From NCBI RefSeq assembly GCF_042681025.1, contig NZ_JBHUER010000008.1, forward strand, positions 310,001 to 374,000: 64,000 nt of DNA, given 5' to 3'. Position 1 is the stretch's first letter; every line of letters starts with the position of its first letter. The notes beneath the pieces are model-generated. The model was not told where the DNA came from. It saw only the letters and a list, made by a program, of their open reading frames with translations, and searched no databases. Positions 45,322-52,336 of this stretch are shown piece by piece. The position numbers were made by a program, and so were the translations under genes. The stretch is from Methylopila henanensis. Lineage in GTDB: Bacteria > Pseudomonadota > Alphaproteobacteria > Rhizobiales > Methylopilaceae.

Positions 45322-46365
45322 TCAGCGCGGCAGCAGGACCCAGAGATCGAGGTCGAGCACCACGGCCGGATCGTCCTTGCCGTCCGCGGTCTTGAGCGGG
45401 AAGGCGCCCGGCGTCGTGTCCTTGCAGCCCACGAGCCGCACCCGAAGCGCGCCGACGTCGTCGCGGCCGGGCAGCGTCTGCTTGTCGAGGATCTCCGACC
45501 AGGCGTAGAGCGTGTCGCCCGCGAAGATTGGCGCCACGTGCCGGCCGCCGTTGATGGCGGCGACGTGGAAGGCGTTTTCGAGCCCGTTGTACATCAGCCC
45601 GCGCGCCAGGCTGATGACGTGGCCGCCATAGACGAGGCGGCGGCCGATCTTCGAGCTTTTCTGGGCGTAGCCGTCGAAGTGGACGCGGGCGGTGTTCTGC
45701 CACAGGCGGGTGGCGAGCTGGTGCTCGGCCTCCTCCACCGTCATGCCGTCCACATGGTCGATCTTCTCGCCGACCTGATAGTCGTCAAAGCGGCGGGCGC
45801 TGCCTGACAGCGCGTCGTCCCAGGCGGAGGCGTCGATGCGCGGGCAGGCGCCGCCGATCTCGGCGGGGTCGACCACGGCCGGCAGCGTCGGCACCACCGG
45901 GTCGGGCAGCGGACGGCCGCCGGCGACACGCACCAGCACCCAGCGCACGTAGTCGAGCACCGGCTCGCCGTTCGGCCGCGTTCCGCGGGTGTGCACCCAC
46001 ACCACGCCGGCGTCGCCCTTGGAGGTGGGGCGCACGCCGACGACCTCGGAGGTCGAGGCCAGCGTGTCGCCGGGATAGACCGGGGCGAGGAAGCGCCCGG
46101 CCGCGTAGCCGAGATTGGCGAAGGCGTTCAGCGAGACGTCCGGCACGGTCTTGCCGAACACCACGTGGAAGGTGACGAGGTCGTCGACGGGGCTGCGGGG
46201 ATAGCCCAGCGCCTGCGCGAAGGCGTCGGAGGACTGCACCGCGTAGCGGTTGCCGTAGAGCGCCTGGTTCAGCGCCAGATCGCCGAGCGTGATCGTGCGG
46301 GGCGTCGCGTGACGGATGACGTCGCCGACGATGAAATCCTCGAAGAAGCGCCCGGCGCCGGCCAT
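45322..46365 (-). CDS. meaC: MaoC family dehydratase, probable mesaconyl-CoA hydratase
   Basis: A 347-residue double hot-dog protein. Segments: FFEDFIVGDVIRHATPRTIT, NRYAVQSSDAFAQALGYPRS, LVTFHVVFGKTVPDVSLNA, VYPGDTLASTSEVVGVRPTS, and in the second half DHVDGMTVEEAEHQLATRLW and GGHVISLARGLMYNGLE. This two-domain layout is that of mesaconyl-CoA hydratase, which converts mesaconyl-CoA to beta-methylmalyl-CoA in the ethylmalonyl-CoA pathway. Other genes of that pathway are not in the window, so a different enoyl-CoA hydratase cannot be ruled out. The ATG at 46365 follows GGAGAGTAGGG. Confidence 0.78.
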   Translation of the reverse strand: MAGAGRFFEDFIVGDVIRHATPRTITLGDLALNQALYGNRYAVQSSDAFAQALGYPRSPVDDLVTFHVVFGKTVPDVSLNAFANLGYAAGRFLAPVYPGDTLASTSEVVGVRPTSKGDAGVVWVHTRGTRPNGEPVLDYVRWVLVRVAGGRPLPDPVVPTLPAVVDPAEIGGACPRIDASAWDDALSGSARRFDDYQVGEKIDHVDGMTVEEAEHQLATRLWQNTARVHFDGYAQKSSKIGRRLVYGGHVISLARGLMYNGLENAFHVAAINGGRHVAPIFAGDTLYAWSEILDKQTLPGRDDVGALRVRLVGCKDTTPGAFPLKTADGKDDPAVVLDLDLWVLLPR

Positions 46366-46600
46366 TCCCTACTCTCCGCACGTGTTTCGGCTGTTCGCAG
46401 GCGCACATCTGCCACGTTGCGGCGCCCACGGCGACATCGACATTCGTCGCCGCGCCGCCCGATTTGACCTTTCCGGAGGGTGAACGGGAACGAGCGATTG
46501 CCGACGTCCCGCTTCACGCGGCTTTCAAGCACCCCATGCGACTGTGCGCCGGTCCGGAGCGGCGACGCTCCCGATCCGCAAGGCTGGAAGGAGCAGACGC

Positions 46601-47359
46601 ATGCCGCTGGGCGACGCCGCAGAACCGTTCGCGCCGCGACGCGAGACGATGGACGCCGCCGCGGCGGCGCGGCGGGCGCTGGCCCATGAACGCGCCGGCC
46701 GTTTCCGTCAGGCCTGGGCCGAATGGGAGGCGCTGCGCTCCGGCGACGCCTCGCGCTCCGACTGGAACGCGCCGCTCGCGGCGAGCTACCTGCGCTTCGC
46801 CTTCGCCTGGACCGCGGACGGCCCGGAGGGCGAGCTCGCCGAGGCCGAGGCCGCGCTGGTGCGCGGCGTCGCGATCTTGACCATCGACCTGTCCACGCAG
46901 CCGGACGACGTCACCCGCCTGCTGCTGGTGGCGCGCGCCTGCGAGCAGCGCTGCATCCTGAGGGCCTATGGCGAAAGCTGGACGCGCGAGGCGCGCGAGG
47001 CGCTGGAGCGCGGCGACGCGCCGCCGGTGACCGGCGACCCGCGCCAGATCGCGGCCGCCGGCGTCGCGGCGACCGCGGCCTTCGATCTCGTGGCGATGGA
47101 GGCGCCGTCGCTGGCGCTGCTCGCGCCGGATCTCGCCCGAAGCTGCCTTCGGCTCGCCGCCACGCTTGAGGCCGCCGGCGCGCGGGACGCGGCGCACGGG
47201 CTGCTGCTGCGCGCGGAGACCGTTCTGAAGGGGCCGTCGCGCGCGCGTCAGGCGGGCAAGGCCCGCCCGCGCCTGATCGCGATCGACGGGGGCGAACCCG
47301 GCGAGCGCACGCCGCCGCGACGCCCCGAGCTGCGGATCGTCACCACTCGGACAGCTTGA
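46601..47359 (+). CDS. Helical repeat protein of unknown function, 252 residues
   Basis: A soluble, Ala/Arg-rich helical protein. MDAAAAARRALAHERAGRF followed by RQAWAEWEALRSGD resembles a TPR helix pair, and DVTRLLLVARACEQRCI and APDLARSCLRLAATLEAAGA suggest more helical repeats. The C-terminal 30 residues are basic and probably disordered. GGAAGGAG lies about nine bases before the ATG at 46601. Its last 20 bases overlap the end of the convergent DUF1737 gene. Function unknown. Confidence 0.65.
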   Translation: MPLGDAAEPFAPRRETMDAAAAARRALAHERAGRFRQAWAEWEALRSGDASRSDWNAPLAASYLRFAFAWTADGPEGELAEAEAALVRGVAILTIDLSTQPDDVTRLLLVARACEQRCILRAYGESWTREAREALERGDAPPVTGDPRQIAAAGVAATAAFDLVAMEAPSLALLAPDLARSCLRLAATLEAAGARDAAHGLLLRAETVLKGPSRARQAGKARPRLIAIDGGEPGERTPPRRPELRIVTTRTA

Positions 47360-47546
47360 TGTCCTCGGAAAACTCGACGCCGACGACGTCTTTCACGATC
47401 GCCTGCCCGCAGATCACGGTCTTCTTCTCCGGATCGTAGGTCAGCGTCGGGTTCCCGTGCAGCGACCAGCCCTTGTTGAGCGCGGCCGAGACCCGCTTGC
47501 AGAAGGCGGAGTCGTCGGGGCCGGTGAGGAAGCGGAAGAGTTTCAC
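47340..47546 (-). CDS. DUF1737 family protein, 68 residues
   Basis: The product begins VKLFRFLTGPDDSAFCKRVS and contains ALNKGWSLHGNPTLTYD, ending GVEFSEDIKLSEW. This is the short DUF1737 domain, of unknown role. The GTG at 47546 begins the domain; the frame is open further upstream through a run of eight T, but without homology. It is the last gene of a minus-strand trio of very small proteins. Confidence 0.82.
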   Translation of the reverse strand: MKLFRFLTGPDDSAFCKRVSAALNKGWSLHGNPTLTYDPEKKTVICGQAIVKDVVGVEFSEDIKLSEW

Positions 47547-47577
47547 GGATCGCTCGCTGAAAAAAAACTGGCCCGGA

Positions 47578-47703
47578 TCAGCCGCGCTTGCCGTAGCGGC
47601 GATCGAACTTGGCGGACTCGTAGTAGGCCCAGGCCACTCCGACCAATCCCGCTCCAAGAGCGCCGAGCGGCACGCCCCATGTGAACCACAGCGGCAGGTC
47701 CAT
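47578..47703 (-). CDS. Small single-span membrane protein, 41 residues
   Basis: The product is MDLPLWFTWGVPLGALGAG followed by LVGVAWAYYESAKFDRRYG and KRG. There is one hydrophobic span (about 5-27) and a basic, tyrosine-containing tail. GAGGA precedes the ATG at 47703. It starts three bases after the 78-residue membrane protein gene ends and is followed 31 bases later by the DUF1737 gene, so the three are likely one transcript. Family unknown. Confidence 0.65.
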   Translation of the reverse strand: MDLPLWFTWGVPLGALGAGLVGVAWAYYESAKFDRRYGKRG

Positions 47704-47706
47704 CGG

Positions 47707-47943
47707 TCAATCCTCGCTCGTCAGCCGTCCAAGCACGACATGCGCAAGCAAATGTAGGCTCAAAGTCGCGAGGAACCAAACCGCGGCCGACAGCGGCAAC
47801 CGCTCGCCGACCAAAGGCACGAGCACCGCGGCGCCGAAAACGGCGAGCCCGACAGTGTTCAGCGACGAAGCCAGCAGCTTCAGCCGTTCGTTCAGGCGCT
47901 TCGCGCGAATGCGGCGCTCGACGTCGTCAGGCGTGAGGCTCAC
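47707..47943 (-). CDS. Small two-span membrane protein, 78 residues
   Basis: The N-terminal 22 residues are charged (SLTPDDVERRIRAKRLNERL). Two hydrophobic segments follow (about 27-45: LNTVGLAVFGAAVLVPLV; about 52-70: AAVWFLATLSLHLLAHVVL), and the protein ends GRLTSED. The layout suggests a hairpin membrane protein with cytoplasmic ends. First gene of the small-protein trio; asd lies upstream with 34 bases between. Not recognised. Confidence 0.7.
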   Translation of the reverse strand: MSLTPDDVERRIRAKRLNERLKLLASSLNTVGLAVFGAAVLVPLVGERLPLSAAVWFLATLSLHLLAHVVLGRLTSED

Positions 47944-47977
47944 GGACCTGACCCATCAAGCGCCGCGTTCGTTCAGG

Positions 47978-49009
47978 TCACGCCGCCTGCTTCAGCAGCC
48001 CGCGATTGGCGAGGCACTCGGCGATCTGCACCGCGTTCAGCGCCGCGCCCTTGCGCAGGTTGTCCGAAACGCACCACAGCGCCAGCCCGTTGTCGACCGT
48101 CGGATCCTCGCGGATGCGGCTGATGAACGTGGCGAAGTCGCCCACACACTCGACCGGCGTGACGTAACCGCCGGGCTCCCGCTTGTCGACGACCAGCACG
48201 CCCGGCGCCTCGCGCAGGATCTCGCGCGCCTCCTCGGCCGACAGCGGCTTCTCGAACTCGATGTTCACCGCCTCGGAATGGCCGACGAACACCGGCACGC
48301 GCACGGCGGTCGCGGTCAGCTTGATCTTCGGATCGAGGATCTTCTTGGTCTCCGCGACCATCTTCCATTCCTCCTTCGTGTAGCCGTCCTCCATGAAGAC
48401 GTCGATGTGAGGAATGACGTTGAACGCGATCTGCTTCGGGAACTTGCCGCCCTCGTGCTCAGGCGACTGGTTCACGTAGATGCCCTTGGTCTGGTTCCAC
48501 AGCTCGTCCATGGCGTCCTTGCCGGCGCCGGAGACGGACTGGTAGGTCGAGACCACGACGCGCGTGATCGTCGCCGCGTCGTGCAGCGGCTTCAGCGCGA
48601 CGACGAGCTGGGCGGTCGAGCAGTTCGGGTTCGCGATGATGCCCTTCTTCGTGTAGCCGGCGACGGCGTCGGCGTTCACTTCCGGCACCACCAGCGGCAC
48701 GTCCGGGTCCATGCGCCAGACGGACGAGTTGTCGATCACGATGGCGCCCTGCTTGGCGATCTTCGGCGACCACTCGCGCGACACGTCTCCGCCGGCCGAC
48801 ATCAGGCAGATGTCGATCCCGGAGAAGTCGAAGGTCGCGAGATCCTTGCACTTCAGAGTTCGATCGCCGAACGACACTTCGGTCCCGAGGCTCCGGCGCG
48901 AGGCCAGCGCGACGATCTCGTCGACCGGGAACTCCCGCTCTTCGAGGATGTTCAGCATCTCGCGGCCCACGTTGCCCGTGGCGCCGACGACGGCGATCCG
49001 ATAACCCAT
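47978..49009 (-). CDS. asd: Aspartate-semialdehyde dehydrogenase
   Basis: A 343-residue enzyme reducing aspartyl phosphate to aspartate semialdehyde for lysine, threonine, methionine and diaminopimelate synthesis. The NADP motif is AVVGATGNVGREMLNILEE. The catalytic Cys is in IIANPNCSTAQLVVAL. LYQSVSGAGKDAMDEL-type region appears as TYQSVSGAGKDAMDELW, and VRVPVFVGHSEAVNIEF has the catalytic His. I chose the ATG at 49009 (MGYRIAVVG), with GGAG six bases upstream; an ATG four codons earlier is possible. The length is typical of alphaproteobacteria. Confidence 0.96.
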   Translation of the reverse strand: MGYRIAVVGATGNVGREMLNILEEREFPVDEIVALASRRSLGTEVSFGDRTLKCKDLATFDFSGIDICLMSAGGDVSREWSPKIAKQGAIVIDNSSVWRMDPDVPLVVPEVNADAVAGYTKKGIIANPNCSTAQLVVALKPLHDAATITRVVVSTYQSVSGAGKDAMDELWNQTKGIYVNQSPEHEGGKFPKQIAFNVIPHIDVFMEDGYTKEEWKMVAETKKILDPKIKLTATAVRVPVFVGHSEAVNIEFEKPLSAEEAREILREAPGVLVVDKREPGGYVTPVECVGDFATFISRIREDPTVDNGLALWCVSDNLRKGAALNAVQIAECLANRGLLKQAA

Positions 49010-49204
49010 CTCCAACTCCATCGGCCCGGTTTCGACCGCGGCCGTCTTGCTGTCGTTCGCGGCGCGACGCCGCGCGATGTGAATGGCCCCGTTGGGCCGA
49101 GATTGCAAGAAATTCACGGAACGAGAGCCCGCGAAACGACGTTGCTTCGATGATCGGCGCGGCTCAGTCCCGGGACGCGGCGTTTTCCCCTCACGGAGGC
49201 TGCT

Positions 49205-49495
49205 ATGCTTGGTAGTGCGCATGGAACGGCCGCATTCATCCTCGCGGCGGGCGTGGCGCTCGCCCCGCTGGCGGCGTCGGCCCAGACCCGAGAACGCGCG
49301 TCCTCGGACGGCGGCGTCTCGATCACGATCCGGAAGGCGCCAAGCTACCTCAACACCCGCACCATCGCGCGCCCGAAGACGAGCGTCGCGGATTACCAGA
49401 CCTCGGCGCTGTACCAGTCGACGACGCCGACCCGCGGCGCGGGCGGCTTTGAGCGCTATCCGCTGCCCTCGACCTTCACCTTGCCGGGCTATTGA
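49205..49495 (+). CDS. Small secreted protein, 96 residues, unknown function
   Basis: A signal peptide (about 1-26: TAAFILAAGVALAPLAASAQ) is followed by a polar mature part of about 70 residues with VSITIRKAPSYLNTRT and ending STFTLPGY. ACGGAGGCTGCT precedes the ATG at 49205, a good ribosome site. The mature chain is rich in Ser/Thr/Tyr. Similar small exported proteins are common in Hyphomicrobiales, but I cannot name a family. Confidence 0.7.
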   Translation: MLGSAHGTAAFILAAGVALAPLAASAQTRERASSDGGVSITIRKAPSYLNTRTIARPKTSVADYQTSALYQSTTPTRGAGGFERYPLPSTFTLPGY

Positions 49496-49512
49496 TCCGG
49501 ACGTCCGATGCG

Positions 49513-49950
49513 TCAGCGCGTCTCGCGCTGGCGCATCGGCATCTCGTCGACGAGCTCGAACAGCTTCGCGGCCTCCAGCGGCTCGCCGGAGCGCAGCTTC
49601 TCGCCGCCGTCCTTGCCGACGAGCACCACCGCGAACGCGTCCTCGGCGACGCCGTACGCCGCGCGCAGGCCTGACGCGTCGAGCGTCGCCGGCGCGCTGC
49701 CGCCGGCGAGCGTGGTGACGCGTTTGGGCCCCACCACAAAGACCGGCATGTCGCGGCTTTCGAGGCCCTCGCGGTCGGACCGCAGCCTCTTGAGCTGGTC
49801 GAGCGCCTGCGGGGCGTCCGGCGCCGGCGCGAATACGACCACCGGCCGCGCCTTGCCGCGGAACGCCTCGAGCCCTTCGGCCACAGCCGGCAGGCTCGTC
49901 GCCGCGGCGAAGGCGGCCAGAAGGCCAGCCATGAGGATCGAACGTCTCAT
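49513..49950 (-). CDS. DUF4174 secreted protein
   Basis: A 145-residue exported protein: signal peptide MRRSILMAGLLAAFAAATS to about residue 24. It has the DUF4174 opening LEAFRGKARPVVVFAPAPDA, a middle RDMPVFVVGPKRVTTLAG, and FAVVLVGKDGGEKLRSGEP near the end. The fold is thioredoxin-like, but no Cys-x-x-Cys is present, so redox activity is unlikely. The ATG at 49950 starts the signal peptide. It lies 58 bases downstream of leuB on the same strand. Confidence 0.85.
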   Translation of the reverse strand: MRRSILMAGLLAAFAAATSLPAVAEGLEAFRGKARPVVVFAPAPDAPQALDQLKRLRSDREGLESRDMPVFVVGPKRVTTLAGGSAPATLDASGLRAAYGVAEDAFAVVLVGKDGGEKLRSGEPLEAAKLFELVDEMPMRQRETR

Positions 49951-50008
49951 GACAGGCGAGATGGCCCCGGCGCCGGACGGGTCAAGGGCCCGGCGCCGGG
50001 AGCTCCGT

Positions 50009-51124
50009 TCACGCCGCGAGGAGCTTCTCGAACGCCGCGGCGACGGCCTCGCCCATCTCGGTCGTGCCGACGCGCTTCGCGCCCTCGACATAGATGTCGC
50101 CGGTCCGGTAGCCGTCCGCCAGAACCGCGGCGATGGCGCGGTCGAGCGTGTCGGCGAGGTCCGGCTTGCCCAGCGAATACTTCAGCGCCATGGCGAGGCT
50201 CGCGATCATGGCGAGCGGGTTGGCGACGCCCTTGCCGGCGATGTCCGGCGCGGAGCCATGCACGGGCTCGTAGAGCGCCTTGCGCTTGCCGGTGACGGGG
50301 TCCTCGGCGCCGAGCGAGGCGGACGGCAGCATGCCGAGCGAGCCGGTCAGCATGGAGGCGACGTCGGACAGGATGTCGCCGAACAGGTTGTCGGTGACGA
50401 TAACGTCGAACTGCTTCGGGGCGCGGACGAGCTGCATGCCGAGCGCGTCGGCCAGCATGTGGTCGAGTTTCACGTCCTCGTAGCCCTGCGCGTGGGTCGC
50501 GGTGACGACCTGGTTCCACAGCAGGCCCGACTTCATGACGTTGCGCTTCTCGGCGGACGTCACGCGGTTTCCGCGCACGCGGGCGAGCTCGAACGCCACC
50601 TTGGCGATACGCTCGATCTCGTAGGTCTCGTAGACCTGGGTGTCGACGGCGCGCTTCTGGCCGTTCGGCAGATCCGTGATCTCCTTCGGCTCGCCGAAAT
50701 AGACGCCGCCGGTGAGCTCGCGCACGATCATCAGGTCGAGCCCGTCCACCAGCTCGCGCTTGAGCGCGGAGGCGTCCGCGAGCGCGGGATAGCAGATCGC
50801 CGGGCGGAGGTTCGCGAACAGCTCCAGGTCCTTGCGCAGGCGCAGCAGGCCGGCTTCCGGGCGATGCTCGTAAGCGACGCCGTCCCACTTCGGGCCGCCG
50901 ACGGCGCCGAGCAGCACCGCGTCGGCCGCATGGGCCTTGGCGACGGCCTCGTCGCTGATCGCCTTGCCATAGACGTCGTAGGCGCTGCCGCCGACCAGAT
51001 CCTCGTCGATCTCGAACGCGAGCAGCCCCTTCCGCTCGATCACGGCGAGCACGCGGCGGACCTCGGCCATCACCTCCGGGCCGATGCCGTCGCCGGGGAG
51101 CAGCAGGAGCTTGTGGGTCGCCAT
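50009..51124 (-). CDS. leuB: 3-isopropylmalate dehydrogenase
   Basis: A 371-residue NAD-dependent enzyme of leucine synthesis, oxidising 3-isopropylmalate. It has LLLPGDGIGPEVMAEVRRVL, MIVRELTGGVYFGEPKEI, KRNVMKSGLLWNQVVTATHA, VTDNLFGDILSDVASMLTGS and the cofactor site EPVHGSAPDIAGKGVANPLA. The length is typical. GAGGA precedes the ATG. The partner genes leuC and leuD are not nearby in the window. With asd it makes this stretch an amino-acid synthesis area. Confidence 0.97.
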   Translation of the reverse strand: MATHKLLLLPGDGIGPEVMAEVRRVLAVIERKGLLAFEIDEDLVGGSAYDVYGKAISDEAVAKAHAADAVLLGAVGGPKWDGVAYEHRPEAGLLRLRKDLELFANLRPAICYPALADASALKRELVDGLDLMIVRELTGGVYFGEPKEITDLPNGQKRAVDTQVYETYEIERIAKVAFELARVRGNRVTSAEKRNVMKSGLLWNQVVTATHAQGYEDVKLDHMLADALGMQLVRAPKQFDVIVTDNLFGDILSDVASMLTGSLGMLPSASLGAEDPVTGKRKALYEPVHGSAPDIAGKGVANPLAMIASLAMALKYSLGKPDLADTLDRAIAAVLADGYRTGDIYVEGAKRVGTTEMGEAVAAAFEKLLAA

Positions 51125-51237
51125 GGGGTGTCCTCGTCGATGTCGTCACGAACACGCTGACGCGCGCCGCTGCGCCTTTTGACTGGACGGACTGCGCTTG
51201 GCAAGCTTGTCCCCCCGCGATCATTCCAGAGGCATCA

Positions 51238-51825
51238 ATGGAGCCGGTCGTCTCCGGTCACGACGCCTATTTTCACGTGCGTATCATCATCGGCATGGTG
51301 GTGGGGCTTTCGATATCGAGGCTGCTGACCGGCCTCGCGCGCTTCGTTCAGCACCCTTCCGGAAAAACGATCTATCCGATCCATCTTGGATGGACGTTTT
51401 TCATGTTCCTGCTGATCATTCATTTCTGGTGGTTCGAGTTTCGTCTTACAGACCTACACCACTGGTCGTTCGAACTCTATATTTTTGTAATATTCTACGC
51501 GTGCCTGATATTTCTTGCCAGCACGCTGCTCTATCCCGACAAGATGGACGAATATAAGGGCTATCGGGAATATTTCGTCTCCAGACGGGGATGGTTCTTC
51601 AGTCTTCTGGCGCTGATCTTCCTGGTGGACATCGCGGACACCGCCCTCAAGGGCGGGGCGTATTTCGCCTCCTTCGGGATCGAGTATCCGCTGCGCAACA
51701 TCGGCTACGCGACCGCCTTCCTCGTCGCCGCCATGGTCTCGAACCCGCGCTTCCACGCGGGTCTCGTCATCGCGGCGATCGGCTACCAGATCGTCTGGAT
51801 TCTGAGGCTGTTCGACAGCCTCTGA
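51238..51825 (+). CDS. Multi-span membrane protein of unknown function, AT-richer than surroundings
   Basis: A 195-residue protein with five or six predicted spans: VRIIIGMVVGLSISRLLTGL, LGWTFFMFLLIIHFWWFEF, FELYIFVIFYACLIFLAS, FSLLALIFLVDIADTAL, YATAFLVAAMVSN and a last span near the C-terminus. It is rich in Phe, Ile and Trp. Visibly lower GC than its neighbours, especially 51360-51560, where T runs and rare codons such as TTT, ATA and TAT appear, suggesting transfer. The ATG at 51238 has AGAGG upstream. No family recognised. Confidence 0.75.
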   Translation: MEPVVSGHDAYFHVRIIIGMVVGLSISRLLTGLARFVQHPSGKTIYPIHLGWTFFMFLLIIHFWWFEFRLTDLHHWSFELYIFVIFYACLIFLASTLLYPDKMDEYKGYREYFVSRRGWFFSLLALIFLVDIADTALKGGAYFASFGIEYPLRNIGYATAFLVAAMVSNPRFHAGLVIAAIGYQIVWILRLFDSL

Positions 51826-51871
51826 GAATCGCTCCGGGAGAGCCCGGCGCGGCCGCCGGCCCCGCTCGTCG

Positions 51872-52267
51872 TCAGACGAACCGCCCGCCGCGCTTCAGCA
51901 CCTCGATCTTGTAGCCGTCGGGATCGCTGACGAAGAAGAACCGCGCGAAGGGCTTTCCGTCCCGGTCCATCTGCTTCAGCGCGCCGGGGTTGAGGCCGGC
52001 GGCCTCGAAGCGGGCGTGCTCCGCGTCGAGATCGTCGACCGAGACGGCGAGATGGCCGTAGCCGTTTCCGAGGTCATAGGGCTCGCTGCGGCCGGCGTTG
52101 ACCGTCAGCTCCAGTTCGAAGCCGGTCTCCGGGTTCGACAGGTAGATCAGCGTGAAGCCGTCGAACGGATAGCGGTCCGCGACCTTGAGGCCGAAGGCGG
52201 TCTCGTAGAACGCGAGCGAGCGCGCCTCGTCGAGCACGCGGATCATCGAGTGGATCATCTTGGCCAT
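51872..52267 (-). CDS. gloA: Lactoylglutathione lyase (glyoxalase I)
   Basis: A 131-residue vicinal-oxygen-chelate enzyme that converts the methylglyoxal-glutathione adduct to S-lactoylglutathione. The metal ligands are seen as His in KMIHSMIRV, Glu in TGFELELTVN, His in GNGYGHLAVSV and Glu in PDGYKIEVLKR. The length is that of short bacterial GloA. The ATG at 52267 is used. It lies 69 bases upstream of the end of the large TPR gene's neighbour region, on the same strand, probably as a separate unit. Confidence 0.92.
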   Translation of the reverse strand: MAKMIHSMIRVLDEARSLAFYETAFGLKVADRYPFDGFTLIYLSNPETGFELELTVNAGRSEPYDLGNGYGHLAVSVDDLDAEHARFEAAGLNPGALKQMDRDGKPFARFFFVSDPDGYKIEVLKRGGRFV

Positions 52268-52336
52268 GGGTGGTCCCGCCGTGGGCTGGAGTGAGCTCGC
52301 CGCTTCTATAGCGCGGTTCGCGCCGGGCGCGAGCCG

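Noticed and set aside
46366..46600. Additional small gene in the divergent spacer before the 252-residue protein
   Set aside because: Short frames starting near 46480 have a possible ribosome site but run into the downstream gene in another frame and have no recognisable sequence character.
47560..47567. Run of eight A (T on the minus strand) as a programmed frameshift joining the 41-residue and DUF1737 genes
   Set aside because: The 41-residue gene stops at 47578, before the run, so ribosomes translating it would not reach the slippery site.
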